Part shown: one piece after another, positions 15,313 to 24,963 of the stretch
How the letters are laid out: the number at the start of each line of letters is the position of its first letter
Position numbering within the stretch: the first letter of the stretch is position 1
Assembly (NCBI GenBank): GCA_001770205.1
Contig: MEQL01000013.1
Span: 1-52,878 of the forward strand
Source of the DNA: Bdellovibrionales bacterium RIFOXYD12_FULL_39_22
Lineage (GTDB): Bacteria; Bdellovibrionota; Bacteriovoracia; Bacteriovoracales; Bacteriovoracaceae
Length of the DNA stretch: 52,878 nt
Direction: 5' to 3'
The notes under the pieces: generated by a model
Databases searched by the model: none
Told to the model about the DNA's origin: nothing
Seen by the model: only the letters and a program-made list of their open reading frames with translations
Translations under genes and position numbers: made by a program

Positions 15313-15910
15313 GCAACTCCTTGATTGAGGCAAATTCCGCCAAAAACTTCCAGAAGAGAGTAATTGTCCATAAGAAAACTACCGCAAATCCAATTTGAAT
15401 AAAAAACGCCTCCTGATGTTTACTAAATGCTTCCAAAAGAATAATCCCGGCCTCAAAAATTAAAATGCCAATAATCTGCCCAACGATAGAGCGTTGATTG
15501 GCCAAGATATAAATTCCAAGTAAAATGGAAGCAGTGGCCGTTCCAAAAAAACCTGCTTGTTGAAAACGCTGTGGGTAAATTACTTGCCCACACCAATATC
15601 CGACGACAATAATAGAAATGGCCAACGTCCAGCTTACTAAATTCGCTGGAATTACATCAAACTCCGCTTTAAAGTTAAATTTTTTTAACAACCAAATCGT
15701 GCCCAGAGGCGCGGCCAAGGAGCGCACTAAAACGAGATCGACAAATTGTACTTGAGAGGAGATTGTTTCAATCCCCTCAAAGCTAAATAGAATAGTCGCA
15801 GAAATAAAAAACTGTACTGCCAAGGTTATAAAGGCCAACCTCCAGGAAGAAATGAAGATCAACATAAACATAGCAATTATGTAACTTCCTAGCAGATAAT
15901 TCATACTCAT
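15296..15910 (-). CDS. Ehr complex: HyfE/NuoK-like membrane subunit
   Basis: A 204-residue integral membrane protein with about six spans, like HyfE of hydrogenase-4 (a NuoK homologue with extra helices). The conserved parts are VDLVLVRSLAAPLGTIWLLKK, GQIIGILIFEAGIILLE (membrane glutamate) and the C-terminal span. ATG 15910 overlaps the stop of the upstream gene by four bases, indicating tight coupling. Identification rests mainly on position in a Hyf-like gene order plus the EAGI motif. Confidence 0.82.
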   Translation of the reverse strand: MSMNYLLGSYIIAMFMLIFISSWRLAFITLAVQFFISATILFSFEGIETISSQVQFVDLVLVRSLAAPLGTIWLLKKFNFKAEFDVIPANLVSWTLAISIIVVGYWCGQVIYPQRFQQAGFFGTATASILLGIYILANQRSIVGQIIGILIFEAGIILLEAFSKHQEAFFIQIGFAVVFLWTITLFWKFLAEFASIKELHGSDY

Positions 15911-16866
15911 ATCATCCCCGCCTTTCCTAAAGATGCCAGTAACATTGCTATTAATCCGGCAAGTACGGCCATCAGAGCATAGGCCGGAATAAATCTCATT
16001 TTAAAGCGTGGAACCCAAGACTCAATTAGTCCAATAAGGATAGATATTGCCACAATAATAAGAAGAGAAGTTATCCAGGAAAAATAAAATAGTGTCCCTC
16101 CAATTTTTCCATTTTGGAGAAGAAATGGATTTAAAAGTGCAGCAATTAGGCCGGCCAAGGATACTAACTTTAGCGCCGAGCCATACTGGATCATGGCCAA
16201 TTCTGGCCCGCTTGTATCTAAAATCATTACCTCATGAATCATAGTTAATTCTAAATGGGTGTTTGGATCATCTACAGGAACTCGTGCCGCCTCAATTTGT
16301 AAAAGAATAAATAAAGAGAAAAATAATAAAAACTTTATTATCCAAATTAAAAGGCCACTTGCTTGTACAACCACTAAACTTTCAAACGAGCTGTTGCCTG
16401 AAATAATCCCTAAGGTGCCAATGGAAAAAAAAAGGGCAGGTTCAATATAAGCAGAATAAGTTGCTTCCCTTCCGGCCCCCATCCCCTCGAAAGAGCTCCC
16501 GGTATCTAGGGCCGCTAAAATTATAAATATTCGACCTAATCCTAAAAGATAGACAAAATAGACAAAGTCATATTTAAAAGAGATAGGGGCCACTCCGGGA
16601 ACAATTGGAGATAGTAGGGATGCCAGCAAGGCCGTTGCTAAAATTATGGCCGGTGCTAATTGGAAAATCCAAGAACTGTTTTCGCTATATACCGACCTTT
16701 TTTTTAACAAACGATATAGATCAAAAAAAGATTGATTTAAATTAGGGCCTTTGCGGCCGGACCAAATAGATTTAACTCGATTAATTATTCCAATTACAAA
16801 AATTGGACAAATGATAAGTATGAGCAGATGAATAGTTGTATTTATGGCCCACGATACATTAATCAT
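15907..16866 (-). CDS. Ehr complex: HyfC/NuoH-like membrane subunit
   Basis: About 319 residues with eight predicted spans, homologous to NuoH/HycD/HyfC, the subunit joining the peripheral and membrane arms. Visible signatures are GRKGPNLNQSFFDLYRLLKK in the first cytoplasmic loop, GMGAGREATYSAYIEPALFFS and the highly conserved EAARVPVDDPNTHLELTMIHE. The ATG at 16866 creates an ATGA overlap with the preceding gene, so I prefer it over the 5-residue-longer start. The charged loops typical of the quinone/ion-coupling region are intact, suggesting the complex can couple electron transfer to ion movement. Confidence 0.9.
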   Translation of the reverse strand: MINVSWAINTTIHLLILIICPIFVIGIINRVKSIWSGRKGPNLNQSFFDLYRLLKKRSVYSENSSWIFQLAPAIILATALLASLLSPIVPGVAPISFKYDFVYFVYLLGLGRIFIILAALDTGSSFEGMGAGREATYSAYIEPALFFSIGTLGIISGNSSFESLVVVQASGLLIWIIKFLLFFSLFILLQIEAARVPVDDPNTHLELTMIHEVMILDTSGPELAMIQYGSALKLVSLAGLIAALLNPFLLQNGKIGGTLFYFSWITSLLIIVAISILIGLIESWVPRFKMRFIPAYALMAVLAGLIAMLLASLGKAGMI

Positions 16867-18863
16867 TTTGCCACCACCCAAATACCCAGAATAATCAAGG
16901 TAAGCAATCCCACGGCCAATCCATATCTGGAATCATCCGCAACTTTATAGATCCACTTGGTAACAATTTCATCACCTTCATTCAAAATATGAAAAATTCT
17001 TCGCTCCACCACATCTGGATAGTTTGTCTGTAAAAATCCATTCTCAGGAAAAGGGCCATGTGGTAATTTTTTTTTGAATACCATTTGCAAGAGGCGAGGA
17101 CGAAAGATAGAGAGAAACTGATCAGAGAAGGAAGAACCACTATATTGCATACGCGAATTAATTGCAGTATATCCACATCCCCAAGTAACGTGTCGGCGAT
17201 GGCCCTTGGATAATAAAATTTTTCGCAACATAAAAATTACAAAAACTAATGAGATCAATCCCAAATTGATTGCTCCTAACGGCATAATTAGTTTATGCAT
17301 CTGGGATTTTATTGCCAATGCAGAGGAAATTCCTGCCAATTTTAAAAATTGTTCTACTACCGACAGTAACAAAGTAATTCCCGCGAATGGAACTAGGCCC
17401 AAAATGATTATAAAAATTGCATGAATCATCATTGGAAATCTCATAGAAAAGGGAGCTTCTCCTGTACACTCTACACTACTGTCTCGGCCTGTACCTAAAA
17501 AAGATAGGCCAAAAATTCTAGCAATTGAAAACAAAGAAGTAGCACCAACTAATGCTAAAATGGTGGCCACAATAATAAAAACAGTGAAGGCCTCCACCGT
17601 TGGAATCATTCCTTTTGGCGCCATTCCACTTAACAATCCACTATAGATAATAAATTCACTGACCAAACCATTTAGAGGTGGTAGCGCAGCAATGGCAATC
17701 CCGCCAAGGAAAAAGAAAAAACTACTCTGGGGCATTTTCTTTATTAGTCCACCCAATCTATCCATATCAACTGTGTGACACATTCTATAAACTGCCCCTG
17801 CGGCGTAAAAAAGGAGACATTTGAAAGCGGCGTGGTTTAGTAAGTGCAAAGTTGCCCCAATAAACCCGAGAGCGATAAGTGTTGGTTGATGCCAAGAGAG
17901 GCCCAAATATCCAAGACCTATCCCTATTCCAACAATTCCATAATTTTCAGTGGAAGAGTAACCCAAAACTCGTTTAATATCTCGCTGTGTTACCGTGTAA
18001 AGAACTCCCATTAACGCAGAGATAGTGGAAAAAATCAAAATAGTCCACCCAATCCATTCATCTGGAATTCCTAATAATAGGGTAAACCTTAAAATGCCAT
18101 AGATTCCTACATTGTTTTTAACACCAGACATTTGTGCTGAAATATGTGCGGGGGCCACTGCATGAGCACGAGGCAACCAGGTGTGCAACGGAAAATATGC
18201 AGACTTCAGGCCGAAAGAAGTCAAAAGCAAAATAACGGTGGCATTTCGCAAAAAAACATCAGACTTTAAAAACTTATCGTACATGGGAAAATCAAAAGAG
18301 TTAGTGGCACTATGAAGAATCATTAAAGCTGCAATTAAAAAAATTAAACTTATATGTGATGCCACTAAATAATTAAAACCAGCGAAACGAATCTTCTGAT
18401 TTTTATAATCAAAAATAACTGCCAACCAAGTTGCCAAAGTGGCAATTTCCCAGCCAAGTAAAAACACCAGAGAATTTTCTACTGCATAAATTAGAATATA
18501 AGATAGCGCCAACATATTAAGTAGAGCGAAATGAACACCGATTCTTCGTTTGTCAAATGAAGGCGCTAAATATCCTAAAGCGTAAATTGTTCCCAACAAG
18601 TTCATTGGCAACGAAAAAAGCAAAAAGAAAGCTCCCAGCGCATCAACTTTTATCCCAATGCGATCGATGGGAAAACTCCACTGAAATTCACCAACAATTG
18701 AAGGCGCGCCAGTTAAAATAGGAATAGTCGCCAACAAGATGGCAACGACAGCAACTATTTGAGTCATAATAGTTGCCCAAGCACGCTGGCGATTGCCAGG
18801 GACAAAAAGTGCCAGGGCCACCCCAGTAGTAAGCGAGATAATTGCTACAAAAATGTACAACAT
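16863..18863 (-). CDS. Ehr complex: HyfB/NuoL-like antiporter-type membrane subunit
   Basis: The first gene of the operon: a 666-residue subunit with about 16 spans. The proton-channel family core is evident: GWEIATLATWLAVIF, SFGLKSAYFPLHTWLPRAHAVAPAHISAQMSGV, RDIKRVLGYSSTENYGIVGIG, LLNHAAFKCLLFYAAGAV and GGIAIAALPPLNGLVSEFIIYSG. The C-terminal extension with WGCGY resembles HyfB. It has no upstream gene on its strand; its start is 103 bases from the divergent sensor kinase, so the promoter of the whole operon must lie in that short space. Confidence 0.9.
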   Translation of the reverse strand: MLYIFVAIISLTTGVALALFVPGNRQRAWATIMTQIVAVVAILLATIPILTGAPSIVGEFQWSFPIDRIGIKVDALGAFFLLFSLPMNLLGTIYALGYLAPSFDKRRIGVHFALLNMLALSYILIYAVENSLVFLLGWEIATLATWLAVIFDYKNQKIRFAGFNYLVASHISLIFLIAALMILHSATNSFDFPMYDKFLKSDVFLRNATVILLLTSFGLKSAYFPLHTWLPRAHAVAPAHISAQMSGVKNNVGIYGILRFTLLLGIPDEWIGWTILIFSTISALMGVLYTVTQRDIKRVLGYSSTENYGIVGIGIGLGYLGLSWHQPTLIALGFIGATLHLLNHAAFKCLLFYAAGAVYRMCHTVDMDRLGGLIKKMPQSSFFFFLGGIAIAALPPLNGLVSEFIIYSGLLSGMAPKGMIPTVEAFTVFIIVATILALVGATSLFSIARIFGLSFLGTGRDSSVECTGEAPFSMRFPMMIHAIFIIILGLVPFAGITLLLSVVEQFLKLAGISSALAIKSQMHKLIMPLGAINLGLISLVFVIFMLRKILLSKGHRRHVTWGCGYTAINSRMQYSGSSFSDQFLSIFRPRLLQMVFKKKLPHGPFPENGFLQTNYPDVVERRIFHILNEGDEIVTKWIYKVADDSRYGLAVGLLTLIILGIWVVAK

Positions 18864-18891
18864 GAAAATTGATGCTAGACCTCCGCATTAG

Positions 18892-18931
18892 AGATTGCAA
18901 CTGAAAATTTATTTGAAGGTATTGGCAATCT
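18892..18931. promoter_or_regulatory. Inverted repeat in the divergent Ehr / sensor-kinase promoter region
   Basis: AGATTGC (18892-18898) and GCAATCT (18925-18931) form a 7-bp inverted repeat whose centres are about 33 bases apart (three helical turns), in the 103-base space between the operon and the kinase. The spacing suits a looped or paired regulator site. The coupled NarL-type regulator is the obvious candidate, but this is inference. Confidence 0.35.
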
Positions 18932-18966
18932 AAAAAAAATGGCAAAGCTAAATAACGCGTGTTAAC

Positions 18967-21336
18967 ATGCCCATACTTTATATGCCAGATAAAATCACTA
19001 ACTTTTACGAACGAAAAGGGGAAAAGAAAAAACTTTTCTCGGGCCTCTATTCTCGAGCAATTTTTTTTACCGTCATTGGAGGAGGCTGTCTTCTTGGGGC
19101 CATACTAACTCAGTCAAACATTGTCCTAAATAATACTGTAGAACGCCTACTACAAGAACGCATTAATTTGGCCCGTACCACCGGGAATTATGTCGAGAAA
19201 GTAATATCTCATGACCTCTCGCAATTGGCCCCAAACTTGAAAAAACCTATAAGCACTATTTTTCAAGAAGGACATTTTATTTTGGATAATGACTTTAAAA
19301 TATTGGAATCAACTTCTGAGCGCGATGCCAATGAAATTCTGCAACATCCAGAGATGATTGCGGCCCTCCAACAAACACAGATTAGCAAGGCCACCACTAG
19401 TTCTATTCTTTTTAGAATCTCCGTTGGTAACCGGCCAGTGATAGTAATTGTTAAACCGGCACTATCCTCACATGGAAAAATTTTAACCTACATTTGCGGA
19501 ATATTAAATCCTGCCGCAAACAACTTACTTTTGCCCTTTGAAAATATGGGAGAGAAATCAACCAGTGTTCTTCAATTAGTAGACAACTCTGGAACCGTTA
19601 TCGCCTCCACTAACCCAAATAAGTTATTTGAACGCACTGACCACGAAAATCTTCTGAGAAAGGCCATCGATAATCATCAAGTTGTGTCGGGAAGATGTCA
19701 TGGATGTCATGAACAAGAAAATAAAGAAGATGTAAATTCTATCTCATCTTCTATGTCAAACTCTAGTTCTAATGATAAAAAGCTGGAAGTTTTGGCCTTT
19801 TCTCCGCTACCATCAATCAATTTAGGGATGGCCGTGCGACAACCGGAGCGTGATGCTCTTGAACTTGCTTTTATTTTGCGCTGGCGACTAGTTTGGCTCG
19901 GAGGGGCCTTTATCGCTCTTTTTTTAATTTTTACCGGTCTCTCTGTTAATAGTGTGGTGGCCCCAATTGTAAAACTTACGACGGCAGTTCAAAATTTAGA
20001 AACAGAAAATCCTAATCGACCACTACCGATACTGGGCAAAGATGAAGTAGGTCAACTGGCCCGCGCACTCGATCGCTGGCGTGCACAACTTAGTCAATCG
20101 CAGGCAGCACTCAAGGAGGAGATGGTTACTACTAAGCATCATCTCGACACTCTACAACAAATTGCTATGTTAGGTTTAGAAACATCATCCCCTGCAGAAA
20201 TTTTACATATCGGCCTAAAAAAACTATTAGACTGCTCCGGGTTGTCTTTGGGAGCAATTTGGGTTGATTGCGATGGCCAATTATTTAAAAGCTACGAAAA
20301 ATTAAGCGAAAAAAAGGCATCATGCATTCTCAAAGATAAGGCGCGATTAATGGATCATGTCGACTCATATGAAAATCGCTCACCATTGGGGGGGGCCATT
20401 CAAATACAGTCCTTCGATCAATCTGAAAACAATATGCCGCACTGCTGTCCGGAACAAAAAAGTATTATTATTTGCAAATTAACTGGTACCGCTGGAATAA
20501 ATGTTACCTGCCTATTATCTGACACCGAAAAAACGCTTACTCATATTTCTCATCAAAAATTACAGGCAATTTTGCAGCAGATTGTCATCAGCGTTGCATA
20601 TCAATTATTAAAATCAGAGATTAACAAAAGACATAAGCAAAGTAGAAATTTTTTAGAAAAGGTATTGGCCGGACAAGAGGATGAACGCCTGCGTGTTGCC
20701 CGTGAGCTACATGACACTTTGGCACAAGATCTGGCCGCTCATCGTCTTAAGATTGAGCGACTTTCCTCTCCTAAATATATGGATGATCCTACACTTTTGA
20801 AAAAATCGCTGAGAGATCTGGAAGAAAATAGTAGTGCGATGCTGATTGGCCTTCGTAAAATTTTACTCGATCTCCGTCCTTCGGTTTTAGATGAAATGGG
20901 ATTTTTACCAGCACTACAGTGGTATTTGGAACGCCTGGAGCAAGACCATGGAGTTGTTAGCAAATTTCAGATTGAAGGATCTGGACACAAACTAAGTCAT
21001 GATTTACAAATTTCTCTTTTTAGAATTTTTCAAGAAGCCCTAAACAACGTTGCTCAGCATGCAAATGCTAGCAAGCTTGAGGTGCTGGTCAAACATCTTC
21101 CCGCCTCCATCGAGTTAACTATTACTGATAACGGAATTGGATTTAACCCTGAAGAATTGGCCAATTTACCTATAAACACTGCCGGACGAGGATTGGGAGT
21201 TTTGGGGATGAAAGAGCGCTCCGAATTACTCAAAGCAAGTTTTTTGATCGAATCAGCCCCAGGCCGAGGAACTTCAATTATAATTAATGCACCTCTCGAC
21301 AGTGGCGACTCTCTGGAGAAATACCATCATGGATAA
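18967..21336 (+). CDS. NarX-like sensor histidine kinase with a periplasmic c-type heme motif
   Basis: A 789-residue kinase: membrane span 1 at residues 31-50, a periplasmic sensor to about 307, span 2 at 308-328, HAMP at 329-380, a GAF-like region at about 400-545, HisKA_3 with phosphoacceptor H582 (ARELHDTLAQDLAAHR) and a HATPase from about 670 (DNGIGFNPEE, GRGLGVLGMKER). The periplasmic domain contains SGRCHGCHEQ (C244, C247, H248), a c-type heme attachment site just before the second span. This suggests redox or gas sensing. ATG 18982 is an alternative start. It overlaps its response regulator and diverges from the Ehr operon. Confidence 0.9.
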   Translation: MPILYMPDKITNFYERKGEKKKLFSGLYSRAIFFTVIGGGCLLGAILTQSNIVLNNTVERLLQERINLARTTGNYVEKVISHDLSQLAPNLKKPISTIFQEGHFILDNDFKILESTSERDANEILQHPEMIAALQQTQISKATTSSILFRISVGNRPVIVIVKPALSSHGKILTYICGILNPAANNLLLPFENMGEKSTSVLQLVDNSGTVIASTNPNKLFERTDHENLLRKAIDNHQVVSGRCHGCHEQENKEDVNSISSSMSNSSSNDKKLEVLAFSPLPSINLGMAVRQPERDALELAFILRWRLVWLGGAFIALFLIFTGLSVNSVVAPIVKLTTAVQNLETENPNRPLPILGKDEVGQLARALDRWRAQLSQSQAALKEEMVTTKHHLDTLQQIAMLGLETSSPAEILHIGLKKLLDCSGLSLGAIWVDCDGQLFKSYEKLSEKKASCILKDKARLMDHVDSYENRSPLGGAIQIQSFDQSENNMPHCCPEQKSIIICKLTGTAGINVTCLLSDTEKTLTHISHQKLQAILQQIVISVAYQLLKSEINKRHKQSRNFLEKVLAGQEDERLRVARELHDTLAQDLAAHRLKIERLSSPKYMDDPTLLKKSLRDLEENSSAMLIGLRKILLDLRPSVLDEMGFLPALQWYLERLEQDHGVVSKFQIEGSGHKLSHDLQISLFRIFQEALNNVAQHANASKLEVLVKHLPASIELTITDNGIGFNPEELANLPINTAGRGLGVLGMKERSELLKASFLIESAPGRGTSIIINAPLDSGDSLEKYHHG

Positions 21337-22018
21337 TAATAAAAACCGAGCAAGAATAGTTTTAGTTGATGATCATACCGTTTTGCGCGTCGGCCTTAAG
21401 TCATTTCTAGAGGAACAACAAATCTTCCCTCTAGACGTGGTGGCCGAGGGTTCTTCTGGAAAAGAGGCCGTCTTGCTAGTGGAAAAGCACAACCCCGATT
21501 TACTTTTGCTAGATCTCTCTATGCCAGAAATGGGTGGCCATGAGGCAACTATCGAAATTAGAAAGAACAACCGCCTGATAAAGATATTAATCCTTACTCA
21601 ATATAACGAATCAATCTATTTAAAACGATTACTGGAAGCTGGAGCGAATGGATATATTTTAAAATCTGCCAGGGGTGAAGAGCTGGTATCTGCAATACGT
21701 TCAGTAATCAGCGGAGGAACCTACATCGACCCCACTATGGCCAGCTCTATTTTGGCCAACAAATTTTCCGCCAATCTTGCGGCCACTACGGGAGTGTCAG
21801 ATGAAGAGCTATACGCAAAATTGACGGCCCGAGAGCAACAGGTTTTAAAATTTATAGCAGATGGATTATCCAATAAAGAAATCGCTGATAAGTTGGATGT
21901 CGCGGTTAAAACGGCAATGGTTCACCGAGCAAACTTAATGGATAAACTTAATATCAAAAATCGTTCTAAGTTAATTCAATTTGCCATTCGCGTTGGAGTT
22001 TTAAATATTGATAAATAG
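21329..22018 (+). CDS. NarL/FixJ-family response regulator
   Basis: A 229-residue regulator: receiver domain at residues 8-125 with acidic pair D14-D15, phosphoacceptor D62 (LLLLDLSMPEMGG), T/S in LILTQY and K in YILKSA. A LuxR-type helix-turn-helix is at the C-terminus (LTAREQQVLKFIADGLSNKEIADKLDVAVKTAMVHRANLMDKL). The ATG at 21329 overlaps the kinase stop by 8 bases, and the earlier ATG in frame would place 14 extra residues inside kinase coding, so it is rejected. It is the cognate partner of the heme kinase and probably controls the adjacent Ehr operon and perhaps the cytochrome operon. Confidence 0.93.
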   Translation: MDNNKNRARIVLVDDHTVLRVGLKSFLEEQQIFPLDVVAEGSSGKEAVLLVEKHNPDLLLLDLSMPEMGGHEATIEIRKNNRLIKILILTQYNESIYLKRLLEAGANGYILKSARGEELVSAIRSVISGGTYIDPTMASSILANKFSANLAATTGVSDEELYAKLTAREQQVLKFIADGLSNKEIADKLDVAVKTAMVHRANLMDKLNIKNRSKLIQFAIRVGVLNIDK

Positions 22019-22034
22019 CGTAGGCCCAAACGGT

Positions 22035-24662
22035 CTATTTCAATATCTCCTTAATTTTTTCTGCCAAGCTTGCCATGGTAAACGGTTTAAGTAAAAAAGG
22101 AATTGTAGCATCTGTTAGTCCCTTGCTGGCCATCACCTCTACGGGAAATCCGGAGATAAAAAGCGTTTTTAGGGCCGGTTTTTTGCTAAGTAGAATTTTT
22201 TGCAAATCAATTCCGTTAATCCCTGGCATTACAACATCACTTACCAGCAAATCAATTTGATTTTTTTCTCTAGAAAATATCTCTATGGCCTCTTCTGTAG
22301 ATGAAGAAGTAAGTACGGTGTATCCAATTTTTTCCAGCATTGTAACAATCAGTTTGCGAAGAGGTTGCTCATCTTCCACCACCAAAATTGTACCTTGGCC
22401 GAATAAAGTTGGGTTAAATTTTTTTTCTATGAAAATAGTAGCTTGTTCATCAATATGTTGCGGAAAATAAATTGAAAAAATCGTACCTTTGCCAAGTTCA
22501 CTGCTGACCAAGATATGGCCATTATTTTGCTTCACAATACCATAAACCGTGGCAAGTCCCAGACCTGTCCCTTTACCAACTTCTTTGGTTGTAAAAAAAG
22601 GTTCAAAAATATGTTTCATCGTGCCGGCATCTATTCCCATTCCACTATCTTCGGCCTGCAAAAGAACATATTTACCAGGAGTAATTTCTGGATGTTCCAT
22701 AAAAAAAGTAGAATCGCCTTGGAAATTTTTTGTTGTAAAAATCATTCTTCCGCCATTTGTCATAGCATCTCTAGCATTGGCGGCCAGATTTAAAATAATT
22801 TGATCAATTTGTGCAGGGTCTAACATTACCGGCCCAATATGAGGAGCAAGATTTAATTCTAACAAAATATCTTCTCCCATCAATCGCGAAACCATTTTTT
22901 GCGCATCACTAATGACATGATTTATGTCTAACACTTTTGGTGTAATTAGCTGCTTGCGAGAAAAGGCCAAAAGTTGCCGAGCAATATCTCGTGAATGCAA
23001 CGCCGCTTTTTCTATCGCCAAAAGTCCATTGAGTTGTTCTTCTTCTTTGCATTCATCTTTAATTAATTCTGTATAGCCTAAAATTATACTCAACATGTTG
23101 TTAAAATCATGCGCAACTCCTCCGGCCAAACGTCCGACAACTTCCATTTTTTGCGCCTGTGCAAGCTGTTCTTGCAATTTCCTATTTTCCTCTTCTCCCT
23201 TTTTGCGCCCACTGATATCTCGAATAAAAACGGCCAGTCGGCCATCCCTAATTTTTCGATATTGAATGCTGACCTCCACTGGAAAAATCGTTCCATCTTT
23301 TCGGCGATGAGCACTTTCAAAACGATCATCACCTCCTGCAAATATTTTTTTAACACGTGCCGCTATCTCTTCCGGACACTCCAATGCTTCCAGATTCATA
23401 ACTTTCAGGGATAGAAGTTCACTTTTATTGTATCCACTCATTTTGCAATAAGTCTCATTAACCTCGTTAATTTTACCTTCGGAACCAACACCCCAAAAAC
23501 CGTCCATGGATGTTTCAATCAACTGATGATGCCATTCTCCACTACGAAGCAAATCTGCTTCGGCATTTTTTAATTTAGTAATGTTAGCAGATAGATCGGA
23601 TACCATTTTATCAAAATCAGGTGCCATCGCCGCAAGCTCTTCTACTTTTATCACTCCGGTTAGTCTGATACTGAAATCACCTTGGCCTACTTTAATAAAG
23701 GCCTCACGCAAAATTTCAACTGGCCTTAAAATAAAATGTCTGCCGATATACCACAAAACAGTCAGTACAAAAAAAAGTGCCGTCAACTGAAATAACACTT
23801 TGGACATTAGTCTCTTTATGGCACTAATCTTTGGAGTATCGTAGGGAATACCCACTCGAATAAAAAGATATGGGGCCTCTCCCGGCGATTTGGAAAGTTT
23901 TACGGAGGCCCTAATTCGCAAAATACCGTCCAGCGCAGCTCCTACGTCCACATATTCTTCCGGGCCATCCAACATCGTTTGTATTTCACTAACTGGAAAT
24001 TTTGTCCCAATATATTTCTCTGGATCTAGATAGCGAAAAAGAACGATCCCCTGATGATCGATAATGACAAAAGAGGCCTTGGCAGGAAGCTCTGCCTTTT
24101 CAAAATGATGCTTAAAATATGTCAAGTCTAAGGCAATGGCCACACAGCCTACAGTTTTTCCAATAGCGTTTTTAATTGGGTAACCAAAATTTAAACTTGG
24201 TTTTCCGCTAGTTTTTCCAACTACAAATTCCCCCACCACAAACTCTCCAGTCTTCATAACTTCTTTAAAAAAATTTCTATCCGCCAAGGAGACATGCTTG
24301 CCGCCCAGGGGAATACCGGAGGCCCAGACATCTCCTTTCTGATCAAGCAAAACTACATTGGCAAAAATGGGATTATTAGAACGAAAATCTGCAAGTAAAA
24401 CATTCATACTATCCGCATTTTGTTTTTGCACATCTGGCAATAAAGAAAACGTTTTTCCCTGGAAACGAACAATCCCAACTAATAAATTAACTTCTGACGC
24501 AATCTGAGACGCTAGCTTACCCGCCAGTCTTTTGGTTTGCTCTATATCATTTTCAAAATCACTTATTGCTTGGTGAACGATGATTGCAAGCGAGAAACCT
24601 GTAAGCAGTAATACAATATAAATTATAATTCCTCGCAACGAAGAGGATAACTTCCTTATCAT
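22035..24662 (-). CDS. Hybrid sensor kinase: dCache-HAMP-PAS-HisKA-HATPase-receiver
   Basis: An 875-residue membrane kinase: span 1 at residues 11-30, a double-Cache-like periplasmic sensor at about 35-275 ([46 protein letters not shown]), span 2 at 288-308, and HAMP after it. PAS follows at about 375-485 ([16 protein letters not shown] opening, [10 protein letters not shown]), then HisKA H518 ([11 protein letters not shown]), HATPase with DSGMGID and [13 protein letters not shown], and a C-terminal receiver with D809 ([13 protein letters not shown]) and LLKPF. Dual-Cache domains bind small organic ligands. It is convergent with the NarL-type gene with a 16-base gap. Confidence 0.93.
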   Translation of the reverse strand: MIRKLSSSLRGIIIYIVLLLTGFSLAIIVHQAISDFENDIEQTKRLAGKLASQIASEVNLLVGIVRFQGKTFSLLPDVQKQNADSMNVLLADFRSNNPIFANVVLLDQKGDVWASGIPLGGKHVSLADRNFFKEVMKTGEFVVGEFVVGKTSGKPSLNFGYPIKNAIGKTVGCVAIALDLTYFKHHFEKAELPAKASFVIIDHQGIVLFRYLDPEKYIGTKFPVSEIQTMLDGPEEYVDVGAALDGILRIRASVKLSKSPGEAPYLFIRVGIPYDTPKISAIKRLMSKVLFQLTALFFVLTVLWYIGRHFILRPVEILREAFIKVGQGDFSIRLTGVIKVEELAAMAPDFDKMVSDLSANITKLKNAEADLLRSGEWHHQLIETSMDGFWGVGSEGKINEVNETYCKMSGYNKSELLSLKVMNLEALECPEEIAARVKKIFAGGDDRFESAHRRKDGTIFPVEVSIQYRKIRDGRLAVFIRDISGRKKGEEENRKLQEQLAQAQKMEVVGRLAGGVAHDFNNMLSIILGYTELIKDECKEEEQLNGLLAIEKAALHSRDIARQLLAFSRKQLITPKVLDINHVISDAQKMVSRLMGEDILLELNLAPHIGPVMLDPAQIDQIILNLAANARDAMTNGGRMIFTTKNFQGDSTFFMEHPEITPGKYVLLQAEDSGMGIDAGTMKHIFEPFFTTKEVGKGTGLGLATVYGIVKQNNGHILVSSELGKGTIFSIYFPQHIDEQATIFIEKKFNPTLFGQGTILVVEDEQPLRKLIVTMLEKIGYTVLTSSSTEEAIEIFSREKNQIDLLVSDVVMPGINGIDLQKILLSKKPALKTLFISGFPVEVMASKGLTDATIPFLLKPFTMASLAEKIKEILK

Positions 24663-24963
24663 GAAAAGACTCCTTAGGAGCTAAAAAATTTCTGATATCT
24701 TAAATAGTGATTTTGTATTAAATAGTCGCATGTTTAAAACAAAAGGGCCAAACGCCAACAAATACAGAATAGTTTTCCTCGCCACTCAAATAGTATACTT
24801 TTTTAATGTGTCTTCACCAATAGGCCATATTCTTTTTGTCGGCAAGTTTTTCCGCAAAATAGCATTTGTTTTTTTTTCAACCGTGGGGGATAATTCTGCT
24901 CATATAATGAGTGAAAAGAAGCACACTCGTTCATTGTCTTAACCAATCTGCAAAGGAGAATAT

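Noticed and set aside
11583..18863. Operon as a group 4 [NiFe] hydrogenase (formate hydrogenlyase-like)
   Set aside because: Gene order and subunits fit, but the large subunit lacks all four nickel-ligand cysteines, and no maturation genes are present in the window. It is better called Ehr-type.
24876..24908. Sigma-70 promoter before the secreted protein (TTCAAC / TATAAT)
   Set aside because: Spacer would be 21 bases, outside the usual range, so only the -10-like hexamer is supported.
24730..24942. 70-residue open frame in the spacer before the secreted protein
   Set aside because: No ribosome binding site, no recognisable features and composition like non-coding spacer.
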